From Methanobacteriota archaeon (GTDB lineage: Archaea > Thermoplasmatota > E2 > JACPAO01 > JAHWKR01): a stretch of DNA of 47,244 bases. Location of the stretch: assembly GCA_019347805.1 (NCBI GenBank), contig JAHWKR010000018.1:1499-48742 (forward strand), given 5' to 3'. Every line of letters begins with the position of its first letter. Within the stretch, counting starts at the first letter, position 1. The notes under the pieces are model-generated. The model was not told where the DNA came from. It searched no databases and worked only from the letters and a program-made list of their open reading frames with translations. Shown piece by piece: positions 16,640-24,581 of this stretch. The translations under genes were made by a program, and so were the position numbers.

Positions 16640-18555
16640 CTCAGGACCCACTGGTTCAACGCGAAGACGATGCCCGTGGTGAAGGCGTCGCCGACGAAGA
16701 TGCCGGTCGGGAACGCGATGGCGCCGAGTCCGCGCAACCCTTCGCCAGGCGCACGGTTCCGTTGATAGGCCCATTTGAGGAGGGCCCCGATGAAGATCGG
16801 GACGACGATGAACATCTGCAGCGCCATCCCGATGCCGAACGCCGTACCCCGGCCGGTCCACAACTCGATGGCCGCACCAAGACCGGCCGCGACCAGGAAA
16901 CCGGCCCACCAGATTTCGCCGGTCACGACGGCGGTCGTGATGGCCGCGAAGACGCGGCCGAAAGGCGCGGTGAGGCCGGTCACCGTCCCTTCCGCGATGC
17001 CTTGAGAGAGGAACCAGACGAGGATCGTGCCCAGGATGATGCCTGGGATGACCCCCGAGAGTTGCACGAGCGCCTGTCGCTTGGGCGGGTTGCCGATGTA
17101 GTGCGCGACCTTGAAGTCGAGCAGCGAGTCGGTCGTCATGACGAGACCCGTGGCGAAGAATGCCGCGCCCGAGAGCCCCATGATGAAGAGCGTCGGACCG
17201 TCGAAGCCGAGCGCCATGAACACGCCGAGGAGGACAAGCAATGCGACGAGCGTGAGCGGCGAGACCGCCTGCACCGCCGTCTCACCGGCGACCTTGGCGC
17301 CGATGAGGCCCAGGACGGCGACGAGAAGCGCGGCGACGATGAGCAAGAGGATGACGGGTCCGGCCGGTACGCCGGCGAGCCAGAGCGAGAAGAACGCGAC
17401 GACGATCCCCCCGACGAACAACCACGTCATGGCGTCCCCCGGGAAGACATGTGGTTTGGCGACAATCTCGCCATGGGTCGCGCGGCCACGCAGGAAGACA
17501 TCGTGCACACCCTTCCAGATGACCCGGCGCAAACGGATGAGCGCGGTTAGCCCCGCCCCTGTGATGGCGCCTGCGGCGAGCGTGCGGGCCGTACTGTTCC
17601 AGACGAGGAAGAGTGAGAAGGCGTCGCCTCGGGCGGCCGGGTCAAGATAGGGAAGCAGATGCGCAAAAAGCGTCCCGGCGAAGAGGATCCCGGCGATGCG
17701 GATGCCGACGAACCAACCGATCGCGACGTTGAACGGCGAGAGATAGAACGCCCCGTTGTAGAACGGCCGGAACGTCCAGGTGTCCGGCATGACGCCCTCG
17801 AAGTAGTAGCGCCCGCCGAAGAGCCGGTCAAGCAGCGCCTGTCCGCCGATCTTGAGGTCGCGCAGGATGACGATGATGCTGGAAAGGATCGCTCCGAGGA
17901 CGACCGCGATGAGGGCACGTCCTGCCGTCGCCCGGTCGCCTTTTCTGGCGTCATGGGCGATGGTGAGGAGTTCCATGGAGGCGTCGAAACCACCGGGATA
18001 AGGTAGCGGCCGTTCGACGAGCCAGAGATGGCGATAGAACTGGAAGAAGAGGACCCCGAAGACGCCGCCGACAAGGAGGAACCCGATGAGCCCCCAGAGG
18101 CTCGGCACGTCGGCCATCGTGTAGGCCGGGTCTTCGCCCTGGGTCAGGAAGAAGATGGCCGGGAGGACATAGGCGGCCCCGAGGACCACCTGGCTCGCAC
18201 CGGTCGAGGCACCGGCGACGTAGTTGATGACGCCGGGTCTCCAGCGTGCGAGCATGCCGACGAAGTAGGAGAGATAGTACGAGACGCCGACGGAGAACCC
18301 GAACGCCAACACGGCGTAGACGTTCACGTAGATGAAGAGCAGGCCGAGGACGACACCGAACGCGACGAGCCCCCACGGGATGGGAGTCCAGGTGGCCGGG
18401 TCATGGTTGCGCGCTTCGTACTCGGCTTCGAGCGGCCCCTCGTTCACGACACCGTGGAACGCCGGGTCGAACGGGCTCATGGGCTCGGGTCCGCTTTCGG
18501 CGCTGCGCGTCGTGCCGATGCGGTATCCTGAGCGGTCGGCCGGAGGCTCGGCCAT
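16636..18555 (-). CDS. OPT-family oligopeptide/metal-chelate transporter
   Basis: 639 residues from the ATG at 18555, with about 14-16 transmembrane helices. Conserved OPT-superfamily features are the N-terminal INYVAGASTGASQVVLGAAYVLPAIFF region and later repeats with GLSGAAFFATGLVMTTDSLLDFKVAHYIGNPPKRQALVQLSGVIPGIILGTILVWFL, the typical DLK-(x)-G-(x)2-G...P pattern near the end of the family. OPT proteins import oligopeptides or metal-siderophore complexes with protons. The TATA-like element at 18577-18586 favours the ATG at 18555 over the upstream GTG at 18567. Convergent with the DAACS gene, sharing a CTAG stop. Confidence 0.85.
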   Translation of the reverse strand: MAEPPADRSGYRIGTTRSAESGPEPMSPFDPAFHGVVNEGPLEAEYEARNHDPATWTPIPWGLVAFGVVLGLLFIYVNVYAVLAFGFSVGVSYYLSYFVGMLARWRPGVINYVAGASTGASQVVLGAAYVLPAIFFLTQGEDPAYTMADVPSLWGLIGFLLVGGVFGVLFFQFYRHLWLVERPLPYPGGFDASMELLTIAHDARKGDRATAGRALIAVVLGAILSSIIVILRDLKIGGQALLDRLFGGRYYFEGVMPDTWTFRPFYNGAFYLSPFNVAIGWFVGIRIAGILFAGTLFAHLLPYLDPAARGDAFSLFLVWNSTARTLAAGAITGAGLTALIRLRRVIWKGVHDVFLRGRATHGEIVAKPHVFPGDAMTWLFVGGIVVAFFSLWLAGVPAGPVILLLIVAALLVAVLGLIGAKVAGETAVQAVSPLTLVALLVLLGVFMALGFDGPTLFIMGLSGAAFFATGLVMTTDSLLDFKVAHYIGNPPKRQALVQLSGVIPGIILGTILVWFLSQGIAEGTVTGLTAPFGRVFAAITTAVVTGEIWWAGFLVAAGLGAAIELWTGRGTAFGIGMALQMFIVVPIFIGALLKWAYQRNRAPGEGLRGLGAIAFPTGIFVGDAFTTGIVFALNQWVLS

Positions 18556-18576
18556 AAGGCGCTCCACAGGTTCCGG

Positions 18577-18586
18577 TCTTAAAAGC
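18577..18586 (-). promoter_or_regulatory. TATA-like element for the OPT gene
   Basis: Minus strand CTTTTAAGAC, centre 26 nt upstream of the ATG at 18555; fits leaderless transcription. Confidence 0.5.
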
Positions 18587-18612
18587 TGCCCGAAAAGAAC
18601 GGCTGTTCGGGA

Positions 18613-19260
18613 CTACGTGGGCTCGGGGCCGGCGACCTCTTCGTAGATGCGCTCCCGTGGCGCGTAACGGAGGAAGCCATGCTCGGGACACGATTGGCGG
18701 ATGTGCGCCGAGCCGTTCTTGAATACCTGCCATTCGAAAGTGCACATCTGTTTGCAAGCGCCGCAGAGCGCCCCTTCGGCGAGCGGCCGCTTCTCGGTCG
18801 TCGCCCGCTTCGGCTCCGGCTTGCCGCCATACTTGGAGCGGGCGGTGACATCGCCGCCGATGGCCTCGGTGGCGAGCCGGTCGGCGACCGTGTTCTTCTC
18901 GCGCGGCACCCAGCGATAGAGCACCTGTCGGAAGGCCTGCTCCTCCTGGTCGATGAGCTTTTTCAGCGGCACGAGGTTGGGTGCGCGCAGGCGCCAACGG
19001 CCCATCATCGTGTTGACGGTGAGTTTCGAGTCGGCGCAGATCTCGAGGTCCCGCGCGCCTTTTTCGTGCGCCGTCTGGAGGGCGCGCAGGACGGCGATGT
19101 ATTCCGCCTCGTTGTTGGTCCCTTTTTTTGGGGGGGATTCGCTGACGGTCGCCGCTTCGTTCCCTTGCGGGTCGTACAGGACGACGCCGATGCCCATCTT
19201 CCCCTCGGGGTTGGGGTGACAGCCCCCGTCGACGAACGCGCGCCAGACGTTGCCGGCCAT
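18613..19260 (-). CDS. rnhA: RNase HI with C-terminal cysteine-rich domain
   Basis: 215 residues from the ATG at 19260. Residues 1-140 are RNase HI: D11 in AFVDGGCHPNPEGKMGIG, E51 in GTNNEAEY, D77 in ICADSKLTV and D127 in NTVADRLATEA are the four catalytic carboxylates. It cleaves RNA in RNA/DNA hybrids. Residues ~160-205 form an extra module with C166-xx-C169-xxx-C173 and C191-PE-H194 (CGACKQMC ... SCPEHGFLRYAP), a likely zinc-binding tail. Codons 42-46 contain a run of seven C followed by seven A on the coding strand (19123-19136), unusual in this GC-rich DNA and a possible slippage site. The frame upstream of the ATG is not coding-like. Confidence 0.88.
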   Translation of the reverse strand: MAGNVWRAFVDGGCHPNPEGKMGIGVVLYDPQGNEAATVSESPPKKGTNNEAEYIAVLRALQTAHEKGARDLEICADSKLTVNTMMGRWRLRAPNLVPLKKLIDQEEQAFRQVLYRWVPREKNTVADRLATEAIGGDVTARSKYGGKPEPKRATTEKRPLAEGALCGACKQMCTFEWQVFKNGSAHIRQSCPEHGFLRYAPRERIYEEVAGPEPT

Positions 19261-19348
19261 GGAGCCGCTGGATGCACGGAACGGGATGTACCTGTCGCAA
19301 AAGGTCGGCAGAAGGAGGGCAGGGGAGAGAGAAGCGTGGGGAAAGGGC

Positions 19349-19600
19349 TCAGGCGACGCGCTGGTCGGGGACGTAGGTGACACCGTCGACCGTGACCTCT
19401 TCCTCCTGGAGTCCGGCGAGGCCGTTGGTCTCCTTCCAGACCTGTGGGGCTTCTCCGGTGGTCGGATCGTAATGGTCCGGGTGCGGGTAGACGTAATAGG
19501 TGTCATCGCCGACAGGTACGGCGAAATCATGGGCGCTCACAGGAGAGGCGAGGGCGAGAAGGGCCGCCGCGCCGATCAGCATCAGGGTCGTCTTTCGCAT
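19349..19600 (-). CDS. Small secreted protein with mature N-terminal histidine
   Basis: 83 residues from the ATG at 19600. Signal peptide at residues 1-23 (MRKTTLMLIGAAALLALASPVSA), cut before H24. The mature ~60 residues begin HDFAVPVGDDTYYVYPHPDHYDP, with a His/Tyr-rich patch, then VWKETNGLAGLQEEEVTVDGVTYVPDQ. Not recognised. The histidine-first mature end and the HPDH patch suggest metal binding, by analogy with CopC next door. A GGAGGT ribosome binding site lies 8 nt upstream of the ATG, and a TATA element at 19651-19659 gives it its own promoter, downstream of the CopCD gene on the same strand. Confidence 0.72.
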   Translation of the reverse strand: MRKTTLMLIGAAALLALASPVSAHDFAVPVGDDTYYVYPHPDHYDPTTGEAPQVWKETNGLAGLQEEEVTVDGVTYVPDQRVA

Positions 19601-19650
19601 GTCTGGATACCTCCGTCGGGTCCGGCCCGACGAAGCGGAAGAGACTTTCC

Positions 19651-19659
19651 CTATTTTTG
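19651..19659 (-). promoter_or_regulatory. TATA-like element and ribosome binding site of the small secreted protein
   Basis: Minus strand CAAAAATAG about 55 nt upstream of the ATG at 19600; predicted transcription start near 19628. The leader holds GGAGGT (around 19608-19613). Confidence 0.5.
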
Positions 19660-19753
19660 AACTTTGTGCCATTCTTCGAACTTTCCTCTTCGGGTGAAGG
19701 GGGACGGACCGCACGATGGCGTCACGACCCGAAGGCACGGAAGAGCCTTCACG

Positions 19754-21523
19754 TCATCCTTCCCGCGCGGCCACCGGCACCTCGAACATCACCGTGTCAT
19801 GATAGACGTACGGCGTGTCGATGGTGACCGTGAAGGTGTAGTTCCCGGGGCTCACGAAGACCACCCGGTCCACGGCCCAGGTGCCTGGCGAGGTCATGTT
19901 CGCCTCAAAACGCTCGGCGCCAAGATCTTCGCGACCCTGCTGCTCCGATTCCACGACGACCCGGATGGCATCCTCGAGTGGTTCGCCTGAGCGGGTGTCG
20001 GTGATGTTCATCACCAGACGTGACTCGCCCGGGGCCGTCGGAGCCGGTTCGAGCCGGAAGACGACAAGGAAGTCGCTCCCCTCCTCGACCGCACGGAAGA
20101 TGTCCGCCTCCTCGCCCGCCGAGTCGGGACCGGGGGGCGAGAGCGCCGTCAGGAATCCGGCAAGGACGAGCACCGAGACGCCGAGGAACGTCTCGACCGC
20201 CACCGAGCCTTTGAAGCTTGAGACGCGCGGAGTGTCGCCCATCCGCTGCGGCCAGGCGCGCGGGAAACGCTCGGGTTCCTTCTCGGCGACCTTGTCGCGG
20301 CCGGGGAACCTCCCGATGAAGATGTAGCGGTTGACCGCCGCAAGGCCGACCATGAGGAGCGCGACGACGATCTTTCCGGCAAGGAACGCGCCATACGGGT
20401 CCTTGACGACGCCGAGCGGGTCCCTCAGCGCGACCGTCCCAAGGATGACGAGACCCGTTGCCACGCCGCTTGCGGTGAGCAGTACGACCGCAACGATCGC
20501 CACGGCCGAGAAGGCCATCCCCACCGCACGGACCTCCGAAGGCTCGACTTTCCGACTCGTGGTCGCGAGATAGACCAGGAAACCGGCGAGCCCTCCGACC
20601 CAGGTGGCCGCCCCGACCAGATGCAGGAAGTCGAGCGCCACCGCCCATGTCCCCTCCTGCGAAGCATGCCCCAGGCTCGCGGAGAACCATCCTGCGATGA
20701 GGAACGATCCCAGGGCGACGTAGAGCATCGGACCACGCGAAGGCGGATGGACGTAGGCCGCGGCGGAGGCGATGAGCGCCAGTGCGCCCACCGTGAAACG
20801 CCACTGGAACGTCATCCCCACCCCGGTCGTCGTCATGAACGCGACCGCCGAGAGCTCCGTGCGTCCGACGGTATCGAAGAAGAGCCAGAGGACACCGACA
20901 AGATGGAGGACCGCGGCGATCGGAAGCAGCGCGGAAAGGCGCTGCTCGGCCCACCCTGTCCCGCTTCGTGGGAGGATGTAGAGCAGGAAAGCGAGGGCAC
21001 CGAAGGCGGCCGAGAAGCCGGCATAGGAAAGCGCGCGGGCGGTGGCGGAGACCGGTTCCAGGCTCTCCTTCTCCTCGATCGTTTCAGGCGGGAGTGCATC
21101 GCCGACCGCGAAGCCGAACTTGCCGGGATTGGTGTGCCCGTCGACCTTCGACACCGTGTCCCAGTTCACGGTATAGGCGCCAGGGCCGATGCCGTCCAGG
21201 CCGACGCTGAGCCTGGAGCCTTTGTCGCGGTTCTCCACCTCGGTGTCGCCGTCGTCGACCCGCTCTCCATCCTCGTCGAAGACGCGTAACCAGGACGCGG
21301 AGGGATCGACCCGCTCCGAGAGCCAGACGGTCACCTCGTTCGGGGGTGCCTCGAGACGTGCCGATTTCGCCGGTTCACTGCGGACATAGTCGGCGTGGGC
21401 GGAGGCGAGCGGCAGCGCAAGAAGGAGCGCGAACAGGACCAAGGTGCCAAACGCGTATCGGCGCTTCCGATGACCGGATGCAGGACGTGGCAAGGTCTTT
21501 CCAGCGGCGACCGGCGCGTTCAT
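19754..21523 (-). CDS. CopC-CopD fusion copper protein
   Basis: 589 residues. Signal segment at 20-42 (YAFGTLVLFALLLALPLASA), predicted cut before H43. Residues 43-140 are a CopC domain: mature HADYVRSEPAKSARLEAPPNEVTVWLSERVDPSASWLRVFD and the D-G-H motif in SKVDGHTNPGKFGFAVG. In characterised CopC proteins the N-terminal His plus Asp/His of this motif bind Cu(II). Residues ~165-440 are CopD, an eight-helix membrane domain with SLGHASQEGTWAVALDFLHLVGAATWVGGLAGF (conserved His), thought to move copper across the membrane. A C-terminal ~110-residue extracytoplasmic domain (VFRLEPAPTAPGESRLVMNITDTRSGEPLEDAIRVVVE) resembles YtkA-like beta-sandwiches. Start at 21523 overlaps the stop of the upstream gene (ATGA), so the two form an operon. 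Confidence 0.92.
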   Translation of the reverse strand: MNAPVAAGKTLPRPASGHRKRRYAFGTLVLFALLLALPLASAHADYVRSEPAKSARLEAPPNEVTVWLSERVDPSASWLRVFDEDGERVDDGDTEVENRDKGSRLSVGLDGIGPGAYTVNWDTVSKVDGHTNPGKFGFAVGDALPPETIEEKESLEPVSATARALSYAGFSAAFGALAFLLYILPRSGTGWAEQRLSALLPIAAVLHLVGVLWLFFDTVGRTELSAVAFMTTTGVGMTFQWRFTVGALALIASAAAYVHPPSRGPMLYVALGSFLIAGWFSASLGHASQEGTWAVALDFLHLVGAATWVGGLAGFLVYLATTSRKVEPSEVRAVGMAFSAVAIVAVVLLTASGVATGLVILGTVALRDPLGVVKDPYGAFLAGKIVVALLMVGLAAVNRYIFIGRFPGRDKVAEKEPERFPRAWPQRMGDTPRVSSFKGSVAVETFLGVSVLVLAGFLTALSPPGPDSAGEEADIFRAVEEGSDFLVVFRLEPAPTAPGESRLVMNITDTRSGEPLEDAIRVVVESEQQGREDLGAERFEANMTSPGTWAVDRVVFVSPGNYTFTVTIDTPYVYHDTVMFEVPVAAREG

Positions 21524-22701
21524 GCCCCGTCCTTCTTGCGCGCGAGCGCGAGCGCGGCGAGGGCCATGAAGAGGAGCGGCATGAAGGCGACGACGGGTGA
21601 TTCCTCGGCCGGTCCATCATCGTCCATGACGGGTGTCGTGGTCTCCTCCTGTGTGCCGGAGGGTCCGGTCGGGGGGGTCTCTTGGACCGGTGCGGTCGCG
21701 GTGAGTGTGAGGCTCTTCGTGACATGGCCCGTGTAGTCACCCATGTCACCGTAGAGGTGGACGGTGACCGTCTTGTCGCTCAACGGCTCCTCGGGTACGA
21801 GATAGAGGTGGATCGAGTTCTCAGCGCCTTTTCCTGATGCCATCGGGAACGCCATCTCACCGCGCTCGTAGCCGATTTCGTCGTTGAGGTGGAAGACGCC
21901 GCCCGCCATCGCGGGGCCGTCATAGACGACCCGGGCGGCTTGGTCTTTGTCGAGGCGGTTGGTCACGGTCGCGACGACCGTCTTGTTCTCCCCGACTTTC
22001 ATGTCGACGGTCTTCCAGTCGAGGGCGAGGTCGATGATCTTGGGTCGGGCGCCGATCTCGTAGGCAGCAAGGTGGAAAGAGGCGTCGTCCTCGTTCGTTC
22101 GCGCCGATCCATCCATCGTATCGGCCTTCGTCGAATCGGCATATCCGTCGACCTTGTGGTCTTTGATCGTCATGCCCTTTGCCAACCCGTGCTCTTCGAA
22201 GGCGACCCAGCCCTCGACGACGTAGCGCTGCCCGAGATGCCCTTCGTCCTTCTGGGTCGAATCGCAGGCCTTGGTGAGTTCCTTCGGCTGCACGATCTTG
22301 TCGAACGTCCCGCTGAACGCCTTGTTGTCCGTGGTGGTCCATTCGAAAGTGTGCGTGTCGCCGTCCGCCTTGAACGTGAGGACATCGCGGAGCTTGTCCG
22401 GCTTCGGGTCGCCGCCGACCAGTTGGTCCGGGGCGTAGCCGCCTTCGTAGAGCAGGCGGAAGGCGAGCACGTCGCCGAGTTCTTCGTCCCATGCCTCGAC
22501 GAGGTCGAGCGCGTGGAGTTCATGGCCGTGCTTCTTCTCGACGGCGGAACCGCTGAGGTCGTCCTTGTGGTCGTGGATGAGGCGCTGCTCCCAATCGCAC
22601 GGGTCGCGTGCCGGGTGGGCCGAGGTGGCCGGAACGAGCAGCATCAGGGTGATCAGGGTGACGAGGAGCGTTGCGGGGAGCCGACGTACCATGGTCATCA
22701 C
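21520..22701 (-). CDS. Unknown secreted protein, mature N-terminal His, paralogue of 24582-25658
   Basis: 393 residues. Signal peptide 1-28 (cut TSA|H), so mature protein starts HPARDPCDWEQRLIHDHKDDL. The first block shares RL[IV]xDxxDD and a following LxAL.L.EAW with the protein at 24582-25658. A later beta-rich region (~225-330) has WKTVDMKVGENKTVVATVTNRLDKDQ, like the NEAT/fibronectin-type add-on domains. The last ~40 residues are a Thr/Pro/Asp linker, one helix (VVAFMPLLFMALAALALA) and RKKDGA, a membrane anchor. Several His clusters in the N-terminal part (HDHKDD, KKHGHELHALD) suggest metal binding. It is the first gene of an operon with CopCD and divergent from a multicopper oxidase, so a role in copper handling is inferred. 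The family is not known to me. Confidence 0.72.
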   Translation of the reverse strand: MMTMVRRLPATLLVTLITLMLLVPATSAHPARDPCDWEQRLIHDHKDDLSGSAVEKKHGHELHALDLVEAWDEELGDVLAFRLLYEGGYAPDQLVGGDPKPDKLRDVLTFKADGDTHTFEWTTTDNKAFSGTFDKIVQPKELTKACDSTQKDEGHLGQRYVVEGWVAFEEHGLAKGMTIKDHKVDGYADSTKADTMDGSARTNEDDASFHLAAYEIGARPKIIDLALDWKTVDMKVGENKTVVATVTNRLDKDQAARVVYDGPAMAGGVFHLNDEIGYERGEMAFPMASGKGAENSIHLYLVPEEPLSDKTVTVHLYGDMGDYTGHVTKSLTLTATAPVQETPPTGPSGTQEETTTPVMDDDGPAEESPVVAFMPLLFMALAALALARKKDGA

Positions 22702-22985
22702 ATCCGGGCCGTGGCAGGACAGCGCGGGGCGTTTTTCGATGAATGGTAAATGGTATGTAACTTTTGTTGTCCATTTGCGGAGGCGACAGGTATCGGAGCG
22801 TCTTGCCTTCGGGGGTCGGTTGCGCGTCCTGCTTCAGAATGTTCGACCGGGGCGTGATGACGTCATCGGAGCTTGCGCAGAATATAGAAAAATAGGCTGT
22901 GTTGGACAGTAAACGCCAACGTCGTCCCTAAAAATGTTCTAACTTTGGAAAATGATAAGGGGGTCGGCCGTTTCACCCGCACCTG
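22702..22985. promoter_or_regulatory. AT-rich divergent regulatory region between copper genes
   Basis: This 284-bp intergenic region is the most AT-rich stretch in the locus. TATA-like sites: GAAAATGATAAG at 22949-22959, about 32 nt upstream of the multicopper oxidase ATG, for the plus strand; AATATAGAAAAATAGG at 22879-22894, which reads as a TATA in both directions; and TTACATACC on the minus strand near 22751, for the operon to the left. The two promoters face away from each other over ~200 bp, enough for a shared copper-responsive operator, though no clear palindrome was found. Confidence 0.5.
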
Positions 22986-24578
22986 ATGAGATCCAAGGTG
23001 GCCGTTCTCGTGACGCTGGTCCTCCTGACCATCCCCCTCTCCGGATGCTTCGGCTCCGAGGCGAAAGCACCGGACGAATCCGATGTCCTTGAATTCGAAC
23101 CGACCGGCCGCACCGTCGAGATCGAGATGTGGGTCGAAGACCACGTGCAGACGCTCTGGCCCGGCCAGATGGGCAACTTCTGGTCGTTTTGCGCCGAAGC
23201 CAAGGAAGGCAGCGAAGACGCCGTGGAATACCAGGCCGGCGGCGAACCGTGCAGCACCCCCGGGCCGACCATCCGCGTCGACCAGGGCGACCGCGTCCTT
23301 GTCACCTTCCGAAATCCCCACATGTTCCCCCACACGATCCACTGGCACGGGCAGTTCGTCCCCAACGTCATGGACGGCGTCCCCGGCGTCACCCAGGACA
23401 CGACCGTCCACATGGCGAACCACACCTACGATTTCATCGCCTCCCGCCCCGGGACCCTGATGTACCACTGCCACGTGGACACACAACACCACATCTTCAT
23501 GGGCCTCTACGGCGCCTTCATCGTCGAACCGCAACTGAAGGCGTTCGAACCAAAGGCCGACCAGGACTACACCATGGTGCTCAGCCACGGCAACCTCGCG
23601 CACCACGCCGCCTCGGGCGGCCACGACCATGGCGGGATGGACAGCGGCGACGGCATGGACCACGGAGACGGCGGCATGGACCACGGCGGCCATGCCGGTC
23701 ATTCATCCGGGACCCCGGGAAAACAGAACTCCCCCTTCGAGGTCGACGTCGACCTGTTCATGATCAATGGCCAGAGCTTCCCGCAGACCCTCAAGGACCC
23801 CAACACACTGATGACGGTGGACGAAGGCGAGACGGTCCGCATCCGGCTCATCAACGTCGGCTACCTCGCCGAGACCATGCACCTGCACGGACACGACATG
23901 CTGGTCACCCACAAGGACGGCCTGCCACTCAGGGAAGACGCCCGCTATTTCGCCGACACCTTGCGCATCGATCCCGGTGAGCGCTATGACGTCGTCGTCG
24001 AGGCGAACAACCCCGGCAAATGGGTCTTCCACACCCACTACCCCGACCACGTCACCAACGCCAAGGCCTACCCCGGCGGTATGCTCACCCAGATGGTCTA
24101 CACCGGGTATGAGGACCAGAAGTTCATCGGCGAGCTTCCCGCGACCGGGACGGCGATGGACGGTCATGACCATGGCGGCATGGACATGGGGCATGGCAAC
24201 ATGACCGGTGACAACCACACCATGATGATGCAGCCTGACCCGTACCGTGCTTCGTTCAGCGGCAGCGCCTCGGCGACCGGCGGCTCGACGAGCGAGACGT
24301 TCCCTGTGAACCACACCAACGCCACCGTCTGGGTCAACCTCACGATCACCTCGGGGGGGACGCTCGCCGACCTCACCCTCGAGGTGCTCGACCCCGACGG
24401 CGAGACGCTCGGGACCTTCCAGGCGAGCTCGAGCGCCAAGAGCGGCGGGGTCAAGGTGACCGAGATCGACAAGACCGGGAACTATACGGCGAAGGTGTCC
24501 GGCACCGGCGTCGACACCGACTGGGACGCCGAGATCGACGTCGTCTACGGGATGGTGATGAAGGAGATGGGCGGATAG
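22986..24578 (+). CDS. Two-domain multicopper oxidase with His/Met-rich inserts and PPC domain
   Basis: 530 residues, lipoprotein signal 1-20 (lipobox LSGC, C21). Cupredoxin domain 1 (~45-185) holds HWHG (H119, H121) and YHCHVDTQHHIFMG (H161, C162, H163, H168/169, M172), i.e. a type 1 copper site plus trinuclear ligands. Domain 2 (~250-375) has HLHGH (H299, H301) and FHTHYPDH (H349, H351, H355) without a Cys, so the type 1 site is in domain 1 only, as in type C two-domain oxidases. His/Met/Gly-rich inserts at 207-240 and 391-415 look like copper-loading segments of CopA/PcoA. Residues ~420-522 are a PPC-type beta-sandwich. Likely oxidises Cu(I) or organics at the surface. A near-leaderless promoter lies upstream. 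Confidence 0.9.
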   Translation: MRSKVAVLVTLVLLTIPLSGCFGSEAKAPDESDVLEFEPTGRTVEIEMWVEDHVQTLWPGQMGNFWSFCAEAKEGSEDAVEYQAGGEPCSTPGPTIRVDQGDRVLVTFRNPHMFPHTIHWHGQFVPNVMDGVPGVTQDTTVHMANHTYDFIASRPGTLMYHCHVDTQHHIFMGLYGAFIVEPQLKAFEPKADQDYTMVLSHGNLAHHAASGGHDHGGMDSGDGMDHGDGGMDHGGHAGHSSGTPGKQNSPFEVDVDLFMINGQSFPQTLKDPNTLMTVDEGETVRIRLINVGYLAETMHLHGHDMLVTHKDGLPLREDARYFADTLRIDPGERYDVVVEANNPGKWVFHTHYPDHVTNAKAYPGGMLTQMVYTGYEDQKFIGELPATGTAMDGHDHGGMDMGHGNMTGDNHTMMMQPDPYRASFSGSASATGGSTSETFPVNHTNATVWVNLTITSGGTLADLTLEVLDPDGETLGTFQASSSAKSGGVKVTEIDKTGNYTAKVSGTGVDTDWDAEIDVVYGMVMKEMGG

Positions 24579-24581
24579 TGC

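Noticed and set aside
15086..16909. Long minus-strand frame opposite the symporter
   Set aside because: Glu/Asp/Gly/Arg-rich shadow of the symporter coding strand, no motifs.
22986..24578. Copper nitrite reductase (NirK)
   Set aside because: The domain-1 motif is HCH, typical of multicopper oxidases, whereas NirK has HCxxPxxxxxH without the paired His; domain 2 has trinuclear-type His pairs.
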